The translations under genes and the position numbers were made by a program. From assembly GCF_023544665.1 (NCBI RefSeq), contig NZ_JAMJFL010000006.1, forward strand, positions 62,001-126,000: a stretch of DNA of 64,000 bases, in the 5' to 3' direction. Source of the DNA: Streptomyces sp. YS415. GTDB lineage: Bacteria > Actinomycetota > Actinomycetes > Streptomycetales > Streptomycetaceae. Shown piece by piece: positions 16,630 through 27,384 of the stretch. The notes beneath the pieces were generated by a model. That model was not told the origin of the DNA. It made no database searches and saw only the letters and a program-made list of their open reading frames with translations. Each line of letters opens with the position of its first letter. Position 1 is the stretch's first letter.

Positions 16630-18519
16630 TCAGCGGTCCTGGGACAGCTCCAGAAGTTCGGCGAAGGTTCCGCCGCCGTGGACGAGGTCGTCGTAGCTGC
16701 CCTGTTCGGTGATGCGGCCGTGTTCCATCACGATGATGTGGTCGGCGATCTTGGTGTTCTCCAGGCGGTGGGTGACGACGATGGTGATGCGGTCGGCGGC
16801 GATGGCCTTGATCTGTTCGAAGATGCCGTGTTCACCACGCGGGTCCATCTGGGACGTGGGCTCGTCCAGGATCAGCAGCTCGGGCTTGCGGTACAGGGCC
16901 CTGGAGCAGGCGATGCGCTGCCACAGGCCGCCGGAGAGTTCCGATCCGCCGAAGACGTCGCGGGCCAGGAGGGTGTCCAGGCCGGCGGGCAGGTCGTCGA
17001 TCGCCTCTCGCAGGCCGACCGCGTCGACGGCCTCCCACACCGGGCCGTCGTCGTGGGTGCGGGGCTGGCCGAGGGTGATGTTCTCCCTGACGCGCAGGGG
17101 CCATTGCGCGAAGATCTGCGGCACCAGGCCGGTGTTGGCCCACACGGTGGCGGGGGCGACGGTGGCGAGGTCGGTGCCGTTCCATGTCACCTTGCCCTTG
17201 TCCGGGAGGTAGATCCCGGTGAGCAGCCGGGTGAGGGTGGATTTGCCGGAGCCGTTCGCTCCGACGATCGCGAGGATCTCGCCGCGCCGCAGCGTGAGGG
17301 AGACGCCGGCCACCGCGGGCTTGTCCTTGCCCGGGTACTGGTAGACGACTTCCTGGAGGGTGATTTCCTCGATCGGGGCGGCCACGGACTGGGGACCGCG
17401 CTTGGGGGCGCGGGCCGCGGCGTCGTCGAGGAAGGACTGCATGTCGCCGAGGTAGAGGCTGGTGTGGAAGACGGCGGCCCCGTTGAGGACGACCTGGGAC
17501 AGCGCGGCGAGCGTCGTCTGCACGGCCACGACGGCGGTGGCGGCGACCGCGAGGTCGATGCGTCCGCTCACCGCGAGCCAGGCCAGCGCTCCCCAGACGG
17601 CGACGAGGAAGACGCCTCCGGCCAGGGAGGACAGCAGGGAGATCCGCAAGGTCCGGGGGACGGCGGCGAGGGTGCGGCGGTCGCAGCGGTCGGACAGGGC
17701 GTGGTACCAGTAGATCAGGTAGTCCGTCATCGAGTTGGCGCGGACCTCGTCGCCGTACCTCGATGTGGTGGCCCACCAGCGCATCATGCCGCGTACGTTG
17801 CGGTCGGCGACGTTGGCGTAGTGGGTCTCGTAGTCCACCCGGGCGGTCAGGACGGCACCGACGCCGGCCGGGAGCACGGCGAGCAGCAGCAGCGGCAGCA
17901 TCAGCACGTTCAGCACCGACAGGACGCTGCCGGCGGTGATCATGCGGATCAGCGCCGACATGAACCGCTGGGCGTCGCTGACCATCACCAGCGTGCGAAT
18001 CGCTCCCATTTCGGCGGCCTCCTGCCGGTCCGAGAAGCCGTCCACGGCATACGCGGCGGCCTCGACCCGGCACACCGCCTCCACCAGGGCGCTGTCCGTC
18101 TCCGTGGCCAGCCGGGGAGTGATCCGCCGCTCGGCATACATGGCAACGGAGCTGACGGCCCGGCCGAGCGCGGCCGCCACGGACACCACCAGGAGTGCGG
18201 GCAGGGCATTGCGCAGCCGGTCGGAGACGGCGTCGTCGGAGAGGATCGGTTGCATGGCCTCGGCGGTCGCGGTCAGCAGGACGGCCGCCGAGACGCCGGT
18301 GAGCACCTGACAGACCAGCAGGAGCTGCACGGCCCGCCGGTCGGTCTTCCATGACAGTCGGCCAATCCTGGCCAGCACCTTGGGGATTTGCGCGCACATC
18401 CGCCGGAAGGACACCTCGGCAAGCGGGTTGACGGAGTACTGCCCGCTGTAGGTGATCTCTGCCGGCGGAGGAAAGGGCGGCGCGGCGCTCTGCTGCTTGT
18501 GGGTCTCGGCCGAACTCAA
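16630..18519 (-). CDS. ABC exporter, fused permease and ATPase
   Basis: About 629 aa. A six-helix exporter-type membrane domain (for example VQLLLVCQVLTGVSAAVLL and ISLLSSLAGGVFLVAVWGAL) is followed by an ATPase with Walker A VGANGSGKST, signature LSGGLWQRIA, Walker B LLILDEPTSQMD and switch VVTHRL. TTG at 18517-18519 is preceded by GAAGGGGG and gives MSSAETHKQQS; an in-frame ATG at 18547-18549 lacks an SD. Half-transporters of this build act as homodimers exporting peptides, lipids or drugs. No peptide-modifying or peptidase gene is near, and there is no N-terminal C39 domain, so the substrate is open. Confidence 0.83.
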   Translation of the reverse strand: MSSAETHKQQSAAPPFPPPAEITYSGQYSVNPLAEVSFRRMCAQIPKVLARIGRLSWKTDRRAVQLLLVCQVLTGVSAAVLLTATAEAMQPILSDDAVSDRLRNALPALLVVSVAAALGRAVSSVAMYAERRITPRLATETDSALVEAVCRVEAAAYAVDGFSDRQEAAEMGAIRTLVMVSDAQRFMSALIRMITAGSVLSVLNVLMLPLLLLAVLPAGVGAVLTARVDYETHYANVADRNVRGMMRWWATTSRYGDEVRANSMTDYLIYWYHALSDRCDRRTLAAVPRTLRISLLSSLAGGVFLVAVWGALAWLAVSGRIDLAVAATAVVAVQTTLAALSQVVLNGAAVFHTSLYLGDMQSFLDDAAARAPKRGPQSVAAPIEEITLQEVVYQYPGKDKPAVAGVSLTLRRGEILAIVGANGSGKSTLTRLLTGIYLPDKGKVTWNGTDLATVAPATVWANTGLVPQIFAQWPLRVRENITLGQPRTHDDGPVWEAVDAVGLREAIDDLPAGLDTLLARDVFGGSELSGGLWQRIACSRALYRKPELLILDEPTSQMDPRGEHGIFEQIKAIAADRITIVVTHRLENTKIADHIIVMEHGRITEQGSYDDLVHGGGTFAELLELSQDR

Positions 18520-20512
<1,993 letters not shown>

Positions 20513-20546
20513 CCCTCCCGGCCCAGGCTGACTGACACGCACCTTC

Positions 20547-20581
20547 GAGGAACCCCGGCCGTGCGGCGGCCGGGGTTCCTC
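20547..20581 (+). terminator. Rho-independent-type hairpin after GH62 gene
   Basis: A perfect 15-bp stem (GAGGAACCCCGGCCG, 20547-20561, with its complement at 20567-20581) and a 5-nt loop. It lies between the convergent GH62 and TetR genes, so it can serve both directions. Confidence 0.88.
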
Positions 20582-20601
20582 TCGCTTTTGGCGGTGGTCG
20601 G

Positions 20602-21237
20602 TCAGGCGGGTGCGGGCAGGGGGCGCCGGGCGACTTCGTGGGCGTCCTCCGGGGGTACGCCGAGCATGCGCAGCACCATCTCGGCCAGGTTCACCGCCGC
20701 CTCGTCGCCGTCCAGGTCGGGGCGGGTGAACCGCAGCTCGACCAGGGACAGCAGGGTCCCGCCCAGTGCGGACAGGGCGACCGCCGGGTCGGCGATGGAG
20801 AAGCGGCCGGAGGCGGTGCCGACCTCGATGTCACGCCGTGCCCGCCGGGCCAGACCGTTGTCCGAGTGGATGTGACCGAGTCCGCGGCGGCGCAGGACCT
20901 GCATCAGCTCGGGGTGGGAGTCGGCCATGCGGGCGCTGAGGCGGAGGCCCGCCGCGACGAGTTCCGCGGGGTCGTCGATGCCCGTCAGGCGCTCGTCGAA
21001 GCTCTGGCCGAACTCCTCCAGGGCGTCGGTCACGGCCGCCTCGAACAGTTCGGTCTTCGATGCGAAGTGGTTGTAGAAGGAGCCGAAGCCGACGTCGGCG
21101 CGTTCGGCGATGGCCTGGATGCTGGCGCCGGTGTCCCCGGTCTCGGCGAGGATCTGCCGGGCGGCACGAAGGAGCGCGCGGCGGGTCTCGGCGCGGCGCC
21201 GCTCGAACCGGTTGGTGGGCGGGGCTGAAGCAGGCAT
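20602..21237 (-). CDS. TetR-family repressor of the ring-cleavage operon
   Basis: 211 aa. The N-terminal HTH reads RRALLRAARQILAETGDTGASIQAIAERADVGFGSFYNHFASKTELFEAAV, the standard TetR DNA-binding unit, followed by an all-helical ligand domain. It is divergent from the VOC-dioxygenase gene with a 135-nt gap containing two near-identical palindromes (21278-21291, 21332-21345), its likely binding sites. By family rule an aromatic substrate or pathway intermediate would release it. ATG start at 21235-21237; the hairpin at 20547-20581 lies past its stop. Confidence 0.88.
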   Translation of the reverse strand: MPASAPPTNRFERRRAETRRALLRAARQILAETGDTGASIQAIAERADVGFGSFYNHFASKTELFEAAVTDALEEFGQSFDERLTGIDDPAELVAAGLRLSARMADSHPELMQVLRRRGLGHIHSDNGLARRARRDIEVGTASGRFSIADPAVALSALGGTLLSLVELRFTRPDLDGDEAAVNLAEMVLRMLGVPPEDAHEVARRPLPAPA

Positions 21238-21277
21238 GGGCGAAGTCTAACCGCGACGACGATGCCGACCGCAGTTC

Positions 21278-21291
21278 TGATGAATCCATCA
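21278..21291. promoter_or_regulatory. TetR operator candidate O1
   Basis: TGATGAATCCATCA is an inverted repeat TGATG-N4-CATCA lying 41 bp upstream of the TetR start. It matches the second site at 21332-21345 at 12 of 14 positions. The centres are 54 bp apart, about five helical turns, which would allow both repressors to lie on one face of the DNA. Confidence 0.65.
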
Positions 21292-21309
21292 TTTCCTGGC
21301 GGCGACATC

Positions 21310-21338
21310 TTGACGACGGAGTTGTCAAAGTTGATGAT
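21310..21338 (+). promoter_or_regulatory. Promoter of the ring-cleavage operon
   Basis: TTGACG (21310-21315), a 17-bp spacer and GATGAT (21333-21338). The -10 hexamer lies inside operator O2, so bound repressor would block polymerase directly. The predicted transcript starts about 28 nt before the dioxygenase ATG. Confidence 0.6.
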
Positions 21339-21345
21339 TTCATCA
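21332..21345. promoter_or_regulatory. TetR operator candidate O2, overlapping the -10
   Basis: TGATGATTTCATCA has perfect 6-bp arms (TGATGA/TCATCA) around a TT centre. It covers the -10 of the operon promoter and repeats the sequence of O1 54 bp away. Confidence 0.7.
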
Positions 21346-21372
21346 TTACGGCGATGTTGCTCGGAGGGCACC

Positions 21373-22518
21373 ATGTCTGAAACCCGCGTCCCGGCGGCCG
21401 CTGCCAAGACGGCCCACCAGGACCTGCACAGCGAACAGGGAGCCCTGCGCGGCGAGCATCCCGGCCGCTCCCGGAATCCCGTGATCAAGGTGGCGGACCT
21501 GGCCTGGCTGGAATTCGAGAAGCCGGACCTGGAGCGGGCCGAGGTCTTCGCCCGGGACTTCGGCTTCCAGGTCGCCGCCCGCACCGAGAGCGACCTGTGG
21601 CTGCGCGGCACCTTCGCCGGCTCGCCGTGCATGGTGATCCGGCGCGGGCGCACGTCCCGCTTCATCGGCCCGGCATTCCGCGCGGCGGAGGGGGCCGACC
21701 TGGACCGGCTCGCCCGGGCCACCGGGTCCGAGGTGCGGGACGCGGACGTGCCCGGCGGCGGCAAGGCGGTCGACCTGCTCGATCCGTCCGGCTTCCCGGT
21801 GCGGGTGGTGCACTGCGGCGAGCAGCTGCCGGCGCTCCCCGAGCAGCAGCCGCTGCTGCTCAACTCCGGCACCCAGCACCGCCGTACGAACGCCACGCAG
21901 CGCCCGCCCCGCGAGCCGTCCCGGATCCAGCGGCTGGGCCATGTCGTCCTGGAAACACGGGTGTTCGGGCGGGCCCTGGACTGGTACCTGGACACGCTGG
22001 GCATGATCGTGTCCGACTTCCTGTTCCTGGACGGGCAGCGCGACCGCGGCCCGACAATGGCGTTCATCCGCTGCGACCTCGGCGGTGTACCGGCCGACCA
22101 TCACACGCTCGCCATGCACCTCGGGCCGGGGACCGGCTACGTCCACTCCGCCTACCAGGTCACCGACCTGGACTCGATCGCCGCCGGTGGCGAATACCTC
22201 AAGGAGCGCGGCTACCGGCGCAGCTGGGGCATCGGCCGGCACATCCAGGGCAGCCAGCTCTTCGACTACTGGCGTGACCCCGACCGCTTCATGCTGGAGC
22301 ACTTCGCCGACGGCGACCTGTTCTCCTGCGACGTCGAGCCCGGATGGGCGCCCATGTCCACCAGCGGCCTCGCCCAGTGGGGTCCGCCCGCCACCCGCGA
22401 CTTCCTCGGCGCGAGCCCCTCCCCGCAGCGGATCCGCGACGTCGTCAAGGCCCTGCGCGGCGACAACGAAGTGGACCCGGCGCGCCTGCTGGGCCTGCTC
22501 AAGGCCGCCAAGTCCTGA
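21373..22518 (+). CDS. Two-domain VOC extradiol-type dioxygenase
   Basis: 381 aa; ATG at 21373 after CGGAGGG. Two vicinal-oxygen-chelate modules are visible: residues ~38-160 (VADLAWLEFEKPDLERAEVFARDFGF, KAVDLLDPSGFPVRVVHC) and ~185-320 (RIQRLGHVVLETRVFGRALDWYLDTLGM, HHTLAMHLGPGTGYVHSAYQVTDLD, FDYWRDPDRFMLEHFADGD). Likely Fe(II) ligands are H of RLGHVV, H of GYVHSAY and E of MLEHF in the second module, as in type I extradiol enzymes (2,3-dihydroxybiphenyl dioxygenase type). It would open a catechol made by the monooxygenase two genes down; the first module looks catalytically silent. First gene of a five-gene operon. Confidence 0.83.
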   Translation: MSETRVPAAAAKTAHQDLHSEQGALRGEHPGRSRNPVIKVADLAWLEFEKPDLERAEVFARDFGFQVAARTESDLWLRGTFAGSPCMVIRRGRTSRFIGPAFRAAEGADLDRLARATGSEVRDADVPGGGKAVDLLDPSGFPVRVVHCGEQLPALPEQQPLLLNSGTQHRRTNATQRPPREPSRIQRLGHVVLETRVFGRALDWYLDTLGMIVSDFLFLDGQRDRGPTMAFIRCDLGGVPADHHTLAMHLGPGTGYVHSAYQVTDLDSIAAGGEYLKERGYRRSWGIGRHIQGSQLFDYWRDPDRFMLEHFADGDLFSCDVEPGWAPMSTSGLAQWGPPATRDFLGASPSPQRIRDVVKALRGDNEVDPARLLGLLKAAKS

Positions 22519-22548
22519 AGCCCTCCATCCCCTCACGAAGGTACCTAC

Positions 22549-23487
22549 ATGAGCACCAACGTCCTGCGTACGACCGACGGATGGTGGGTCGTCCGCGACA
22601 ACCGGGCCGTCCCCGTCGACACCAAGGCCGCCACCACCGCCGAACTGATCGCCGACCGCCAGGCCGTACGGGAGGCGGCGCGCTCGGCCGCCCCGGGCAC
22701 GCCCGTCGCCGACCTCGTCGCCCTCTCGCCGGTCACTACCCCCTGCCGCGTGGTCGCCCAGATGGTCAACTACCGCAGCCACGCCCGCGATTCGGGCTTC
22801 ACGGGCGACATCCCGCCCGCCTTCTTCCGCAAGGCGTCCGGCTCGGTCAGCGGCCCCGGCGACGCCGTCGTACGGCCCTCCCACGTGAAGTTCCTCGACT
22901 ACGAGATCGAACTCGGGCTCGTCATGGGCGCCACCCTGCTCATCGGCGCCACCGTCGAGGAGCGGGACCTGCCGTCGTACGTCGCCGGACTCGTCATCAC
23001 CAACGACGTCAGCGCGCGCGACGTCCAGCTGACCAAGACGCAGTTCTACGAAGCCAAGTCCTACCCCACCTTCACACCGACCGGCCCCCACCTCGCCCTG
23101 CTGGAGCCGGAGGACTTCGCCCATCTGCCCGACCTCAGGCTGCGGTTGTCCGTCAACGGCGAGCTGCGCCAGGACCGCACCCTCGCCGACATGATCGTGC
23201 GCCCGGCGCGGGCCCTGACCCTGCTGGCCCGCTTCCAGACCCTCGACCCCGGCGACCTGCTGCTGACCGGCACCCCCGGCGGCACGGCCCTCAAGGCCCC
23301 GCCCAAGCCGGTCGAGAAGATCGGCGCGCTGCTGCCGCCCGCCATGAAGTGGAAGGCGTTCTTCAAATCCCAGGCCAGGAACCCCCGTTACCTGCACACC
23401 GGTGACGTGATCACCGCGACCATCGCGACCCCGGACGGCCGGATCAACCTCGGCGAGCAGAGCACGCCCGTCACGGACGCGAAGTAG
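22549..23487 (+). CDS. Fumarylacetoacetate hydrolase-family protein
   Basis: 312 aa; ATG 30 nt after the dioxygenase with SD GAAGGT. The FAH C-terminal fold is clear: VAQMVNYRSHARD, the metal site DYEIELGLVMG (two acidic ligands) and NDVSARDVQ (third Asp), then TTxGPHLALLEP-type and LLLTGTPGGTALK strands. In aromatic pathways such enzymes hydrolyse or isomerise ring-fission products (fumarylpyruvate, acylpyruvate or fumarylacetoacetate type). Placed directly after a ring-cleaving dioxygenase, it should act on that product. Which product is not shown by sequence. Confidence 0.87.
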   Translation: MSTNVLRTTDGWWVVRDNRAVPVDTKAATTAELIADRQAVREAARSAAPGTPVADLVALSPVTTPCRVVAQMVNYRSHARDSGFTGDIPPAFFRKASGSVSGPGDAVVRPSHVKFLDYEIELGLVMGATLLIGATVEERDLPSYVAGLVITNDVSARDVQLTKTQFYEAKSYPTFTPTGPHLALLEPEDFAHLPDLRLRLSVNGELRQDRTLADMIVRPARALTLLARFQTLDPGDLLLTGTPGGTALKAPPKPVEKIGALLPPAMKWKAFFKSQARNPRYLHTGDVITATIATPDGRINLGEQSTPVTDAK

Positions 23488-23496
23488 GGACCCGAG

Positions 23497-25074
23497 GTGA
23501 GCCGCACCCAACCACCCGTGCCCGTGGTGATCATCGGCGCCGGACCCGTCGGCGTGACCGCCGCGCTCCTCCTCGCCCGGCGCGGAATCCCCACCGTCCT
23601 CCTCGAACGCCACCAGGACGTCTACCCCCTCCCGCGCGCCGTCGCCGCCGACGACGAGGTCCGCAGGATCCTTCAGTCAGCGGGCGTGGGGGAGGAGTTC
23701 GCCGCGATCGCCCGTCCGGCCAACGGGCTGAGGCTGCTGGATGCCCGGCACCGGGTGCTGGCCGAGTTCCGTCGCACCGGGCACGGCCCGCACGGCTACC
23801 CGCGGATCAGCATGTTCGACCAACCCGAGCTGGAACGGCTGCTGCGCGACGCGCTCGCCCGGACCCCGCAGTGCGACCTGCGCGGCGGCGTCGAGGTCAC
23901 CGGTGTCACCCCGGATGCCACCGGCCCCGTCGACGTCACCTACCGCGACGCCGACGGAGAACACCACCTGCGGGCCGAGGCGGTCCTCGGCTGCGACGGG
24001 GCCAACAGCCTCACCCGCGACGCCATCGGCGCCGTATGGGAAGACCTGCGCTTCGAGGAGAGCTGGACGGTCGTCGACGTCCGCACTAACGCCGACGTCC
24101 GCTGCTGGGAAGGCGTCGACCAGGTCTGCGACCCGCACCGCCCGGCGACGTTCATGCGCGTCGGCGAGGACCGCTACCGCTGGGAATTCCGCCTCGGGGA
24201 CGGCGACGAGCCGGTCCGCGAGCTGATCGCCCCCTGGCTGCCCCCCTCCCACGCCGGGGACTTCGAGGTCGTCCGCGAGACCCGGTACACCTTCAAGGCA
24301 CGCCTGGCCGACCGCTGGCGCAGCGGACGCGTCTTCCTCCTCGGCGACGCCGCCCACCTCACCCCGCCGTTCATCGGGCAAGGGCTGTGCTCGGGCCTGC
24401 GCGACGCCGCCAACCTCACCTGGAAACTCGCCCGCGTCCTGGGCCAGGGCGGCGACGAGCAGTTGCTGGACACCTACGAGAGCGAACGCAAGCCGCACGC
24501 CCGTCACGTGATACGGCTCGCGGTCGCCATGGGCTGGGCCATGACCGGCGGCCAGGACGGCGCCGCCCCACTGCGCCGCAGACTCCTCACCGCGGCCTGC
24601 CGCATACCCGGCCTGACCGCGCTCACCGGCCGCGACCTCAGCCCGCCCCTGCCCGCCGGCCCCCTCGTCCGGCGCCGCCTGCGCGGGGGCCTGGCGGGGA
24701 CCCACTGCCCCCAACCGTGGATCACGGCCGTCGGACGGCGTACCCGCCTCGACGACCTGCTCGGCGACTCCTTCACCCTCCTGACCGCCACCGAACCCGG
24801 GCCCTCACTGAACGCCCTCGCCCACGCGCTCGGCGTCCGCGCGATCCCCGTGAGCGACCTCGGCGACGACGGCACCCTCACAGCCTGGCTGCACCGTGGA
24901 CAGGCGGAAGCCGTCCTGCTGCGCCCCGACCGCGTCGTTCTCGACGTCGTCCCGGTCGGCGGCCGCGACTTCACCGACACCGCCACCTGGGCGGCCCTGC
25001 TGCACACCACACGCAGCCCTCTCCCGCCCCGACGGGCCGCCGAGCCAAGCCTGCTGAGGAGCACCACACGATGA
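23497..25074 (+). CDS. FAD-dependent aromatic monooxygenase (MhpA/PheA-like)
   Basis: 525 aa; GTG start 9 nt after the FAH stop. Class A flavoprotein hydroxylase: VVIIGAGPVGVTAALLLARRG (FAD), LGCDGANSLTRDAIG (DG motif) and LLGDAAHLTPPFIGQGLCSGLRDAANLTWKL (GD motif). A thioredoxin-like C-terminal part follows from about residue 400 (DDLLGDSFTLLTA, VLLRPDRVVLDVVPVG), as in 3-(3-hydroxyphenyl)propionate hydroxylase MhpA. It probably ortho-hydroxylates a phenolic acid to a catechol that the first gene cleaves. Its TGA overlaps the ATG of the next gene (ATGA). Confidence 0.87.
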   Translation: MSRTQPPVPVVIIGAGPVGVTAALLLARRGIPTVLLERHQDVYPLPRAVAADDEVRRILQSAGVGEEFAAIARPANGLRLLDARHRVLAEFRRTGHGPHGYPRISMFDQPELERLLRDALARTPQCDLRGGVEVTGVTPDATGPVDVTYRDADGEHHLRAEAVLGCDGANSLTRDAIGAVWEDLRFEESWTVVDVRTNADVRCWEGVDQVCDPHRPATFMRVGEDRYRWEFRLGDGDEPVRELIAPWLPPSHAGDFEVVRETRYTFKARLADRWRSGRVFLLGDAAHLTPPFIGQGLCSGLRDAANLTWKLARVLGQGGDEQLLDTYESERKPHARHVIRLAVAMGWAMTGGQDGAAPLRRRLLTAACRIPGLTALTGRDLSPPLPAGPLVRRRLRGGLAGTHCPQPWITAVGRRTRLDDLLGDSFTLLTATEPGPSLNALAHALGVRAIPVSDLGDDGTLTAWLHRGQAEAVLLRPDRVVLDVVPVGGRDFTDTATWAALLHTTRSPLPPRRAAEPSLLRSTTR

Positions 25075-27038
25075 CCAGGCCGGACCCCTTCATGACGCCC
25101 GATCCGCAGACCGTCGCGGACAGCCGCATCACGGACTTCGCCCGCCGCACCGGAAAGGACGGCAGCGACTACGCCTCCCTCCACCAGTGGTCGGTCACCG
25201 ACCTGGAGGGCTTCTGGGGCGCGGTGTGGGAGTACTTCGGCATCGACGCCGACACCCCCTACGAGCAGGTGCTGGCCGATGAACGGATGCCCGGCGCCCG
25301 CTGGTTCACCGGAGCCACCCTCAACTACACCCACCACGCCCTGCGCAACCTCACCGACGACGCCGCGGCGATCATCGCCCTCGACGAGACCGGCTCCGCA
25401 TACGAGGTCACCGGCAGCCGGCTGCGCGCCCAGGTCGCCTCCGTCGCCGCCACCCTGCGCGAGCTGGGCGTCGGCCAGGGCGACCGGGTCGTCGGCTACC
25501 TGCCCAACACCCCGCACGCCATCGTCGCGTTCCTCGCCGCCGCGAGCCTCGGCGCCGTCTGGTCGGTGTGCGGGCCGGACTACGCCCCGCAGGCAGCCGC
25601 CGACCGCTTCGCACAGCTCGAACCCACCGTCCTGATCGCCGCCGACGGCTACCTGTTCAACGGCACCACCCTCGACCGCCGCGACGCCGCCCGCGAACTC
25701 GCCGCGTCCCTGCCGACGTTGAAGGCGACGCTGCTGGTGGACCACATGGGCCTGCCCTGGCCGTCACGAGCGTTCCCGTCGCCGGTGGTGCCGTGGGCGG
25801 ACGCCGCCACCCGTACCGAGGAACTCATCTGCACGCCGGTGCCGTTCGACCACCCCCTGTGGGTCGTGTTCTCCTCCGGCACCACCGGGCTGCCCAAGGG
25901 GATCGTCCACGGCCACGGCGGCGTCCTGCTGGAGCACCTGAAGACCCTCGCCCTCCACTCCGACCTCGGCCCCGGCGACCGCCTCCTGTGGTACACCACC
26001 ACGCACTGGATGATGTGGAACCTGGTCGCCTCCACGCTCCTGACAGGCGCCACGACCTGCACCTACGACGGCAGCCCGGCGCCCTTGGCGCAGCTCGACG
26101 TCCTGTGGGCCCTGGCCGCACGCCACCGGGTGACCGTCTTCGGCACCAGCCCCCAGTACCTGCTGGGCATGGCCAAATACGGCATCGACCCCTCCGGGCA
26201 CGATCTGTCGTCGGTCCGCGTGGTCGGCTGCACCGGCTCCGCCCTGCCCGCCTCCGCCTACCCCTGGGTCCGCGACCACGTCGGCGAGCACGTCCTGCTC
26301 GCGTCCATCAGCGGCGGCACGGACGTGGTGTCCGGCTTCGCCGGCAGCGCACCCAACACGCCGATATGGGCAGGGGAGTTGTCCGCGCCGCACCTGGGTG
26401 TGGCGCTGGCCTCCTACGACGCCGAGGGCCGCCCGGTGACCGGCCAGGTCGGGGAACTGGTCCTCACCCGCCCGATGCCGTCGATGCCGCTGTACTTCTG
26501 GAACGACCCCGACGGCACGCGCTACCGCGACGCCTACTTCTCCTCCTACCCGGGCGTGTGGCGGCACGGCGACTGGATCACGGTCACCGGTCATGGCTCG
26601 GTGATCGTGCACGGCCGCTCCGACAGCACGCTGAACCGCAACGGCGTACGCCTGGGCAGCGCCGACATCCACGACGTCGTCGAGCGCCTGCCCGAGATCA
26701 CCGAAGCCCTCGTCATCGGAGCGGAGGAGCCCGGCGGCGGTTACTGGATGCCCCTGTTCGTGGTCCTCGCGCCCGGGGCGACCCTGGACGACGCCCTCCG
26801 CGACTCGATCAAGGAGGCGATCCGCGCCGGAGCCTCACCCCGCCACGTCCCGGACGAGATCCTCGAAGTACCCGGCATCCCCCACACCCGCACCGGAAAG
26901 AAACTCGAGGTTCCCGTCAAACGCCTCCTCCAGGGCGCCCCCGTCGAGGAGGTCGTCAACCCCGCGGCCGTGGACGCCCCCGACCTCATCGACTACTACG
27001 CCCGCCTGGGCGCCGCCCGCCGGGGCCGGCCGGAGTGA
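25071..27038 (+). CDS. Acetoacetyl-CoA synthetase-like acyl-CoA ligase
   Basis: 655 aa, ANL superfamily. The start MTRPDPFMTPDPQTVADSRITDFA and the ACAS_N-like LHQWSVTDLEGFWGAVWEYF fit acetoacetate-CoA ligases (usual length ~650). Adenylation motifs are SSGTTGLPKGIVHGHGG (A3), HWMMWNLVAS, GGTDVVSGF, YRHGDWI-type and GRSDSTLNRNGVRLGSADI, with the acetylated lysine region HTRTGKKLEVPVKRLL. It activates acetoacetate or a similar beta-keto acid to the CoA ester. In this operon the likely source is the FAH product, so the pathway may end in acetoacetyl-CoA. ATGA overlap upstream and GTGA overlap downstream give tight coupling. Confidence 0.88.
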   Translation: MTRPDPFMTPDPQTVADSRITDFARRTGKDGSDYASLHQWSVTDLEGFWGAVWEYFGIDADTPYEQVLADERMPGARWFTGATLNYTHHALRNLTDDAAAIIALDETGSAYEVTGSRLRAQVASVAATLRELGVGQGDRVVGYLPNTPHAIVAFLAAASLGAVWSVCGPDYAPQAAADRFAQLEPTVLIAADGYLFNGTTLDRRDAARELAASLPTLKATLLVDHMGLPWPSRAFPSPVVPWADAATRTEELICTPVPFDHPLWVVFSSGTTGLPKGIVHGHGGVLLEHLKTLALHSDLGPGDRLLWYTTTHWMMWNLVASTLLTGATTCTYDGSPAPLAQLDVLWALAARHRVTVFGTSPQYLLGMAKYGIDPSGHDLSSVRVVGCTGSALPASAYPWVRDHVGEHVLLASISGGTDVVSGFAGSAPNTPIWAGELSAPHLGVALASYDAEGRPVTGQVGELVLTRPMPSMPLYFWNDPDGTRYRDAYFSSYPGVWRHGDWITVTGHGSVIVHGRSDSTLNRNGVRLGSADIHDVVERLPEITEALVIGAEEPGGGYWMPLFVVLAPGATLDDALRDSIKEAIRAGASPRHVPDEILEVPGIPHTRTGKKLEVPVKRLLQGAPVEEVVNPAAVDAPDLIDYYARLGAARRGRPE

Positions 27039-27379
27039 CGGCCGCGCAGCTCACCCTCGCCGTCGCGCTGTCCGTCGTACTCCTCCCACTGGGCCTCGCG
27101 AAGATCACCGCGAGGCCCGTCATGCGCCGGGCGGCAGCCCACCTGGGCATGTCTCCGGGCGTCTACCGCATGGTCGGCGCCCTGGAACTTGCCGCAGCCG
27201 TCGGACTGCTGCTCGGCCCGGTCTCCGCCCCGCTCGGCCTGGCCGCCGCGACCGGACTGACCCTGCTCATGGCCGCGGCAGCAGCGATCCACCTGCGCCA
27301 CGGCGACCCACCTGCGCGCGCTCTGCCCGCCGCGGTGGTGGGCTTGGCGGCGGTGGCTTACGCCGGGGTGACGTGGTGA
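27035..27379 (+). CDS. DoxX-like small membrane protein
   Basis: 114 aa; GTG overlapping the ligase stop (GTGA). Four hydrophobic helices: VALSVVLLPLGLAKI, VYRMVGALELAAAVGLLLG, GLAAATGLTLLMAAAAA and AAVVGLAAVAYAGV, with the GLAKI and GALELAAAVGLLL patterns of DoxX-family proteins. In other bacteria DoxX proteins belong to thiosulfate oxidation or redox complexes, but most are of unknown role. As the last gene of the operon it could support membrane redox chemistry or uptake; that is inference. Confidence 0.75.
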   Translation: MTAAQLTLAVALSVVLLPLGLAKITARPVMRRAAAHLGMSPGVYRMVGALELAAAVGLLLGPVSAPLGLAAATGLTLLMAAAAAIHLRHGDPPARALPAAVVGLAAVAYAGVTW

Positions 27380-27384
27380 CCGGC

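Noticed and set aside
16630..18519. ABC exporter as a lanthipeptide or bacteriocin exporter
   Set aside because: No precursor peptide, modifying enzyme or C39 peptidase domain is near, so there is no support beyond the general fold.
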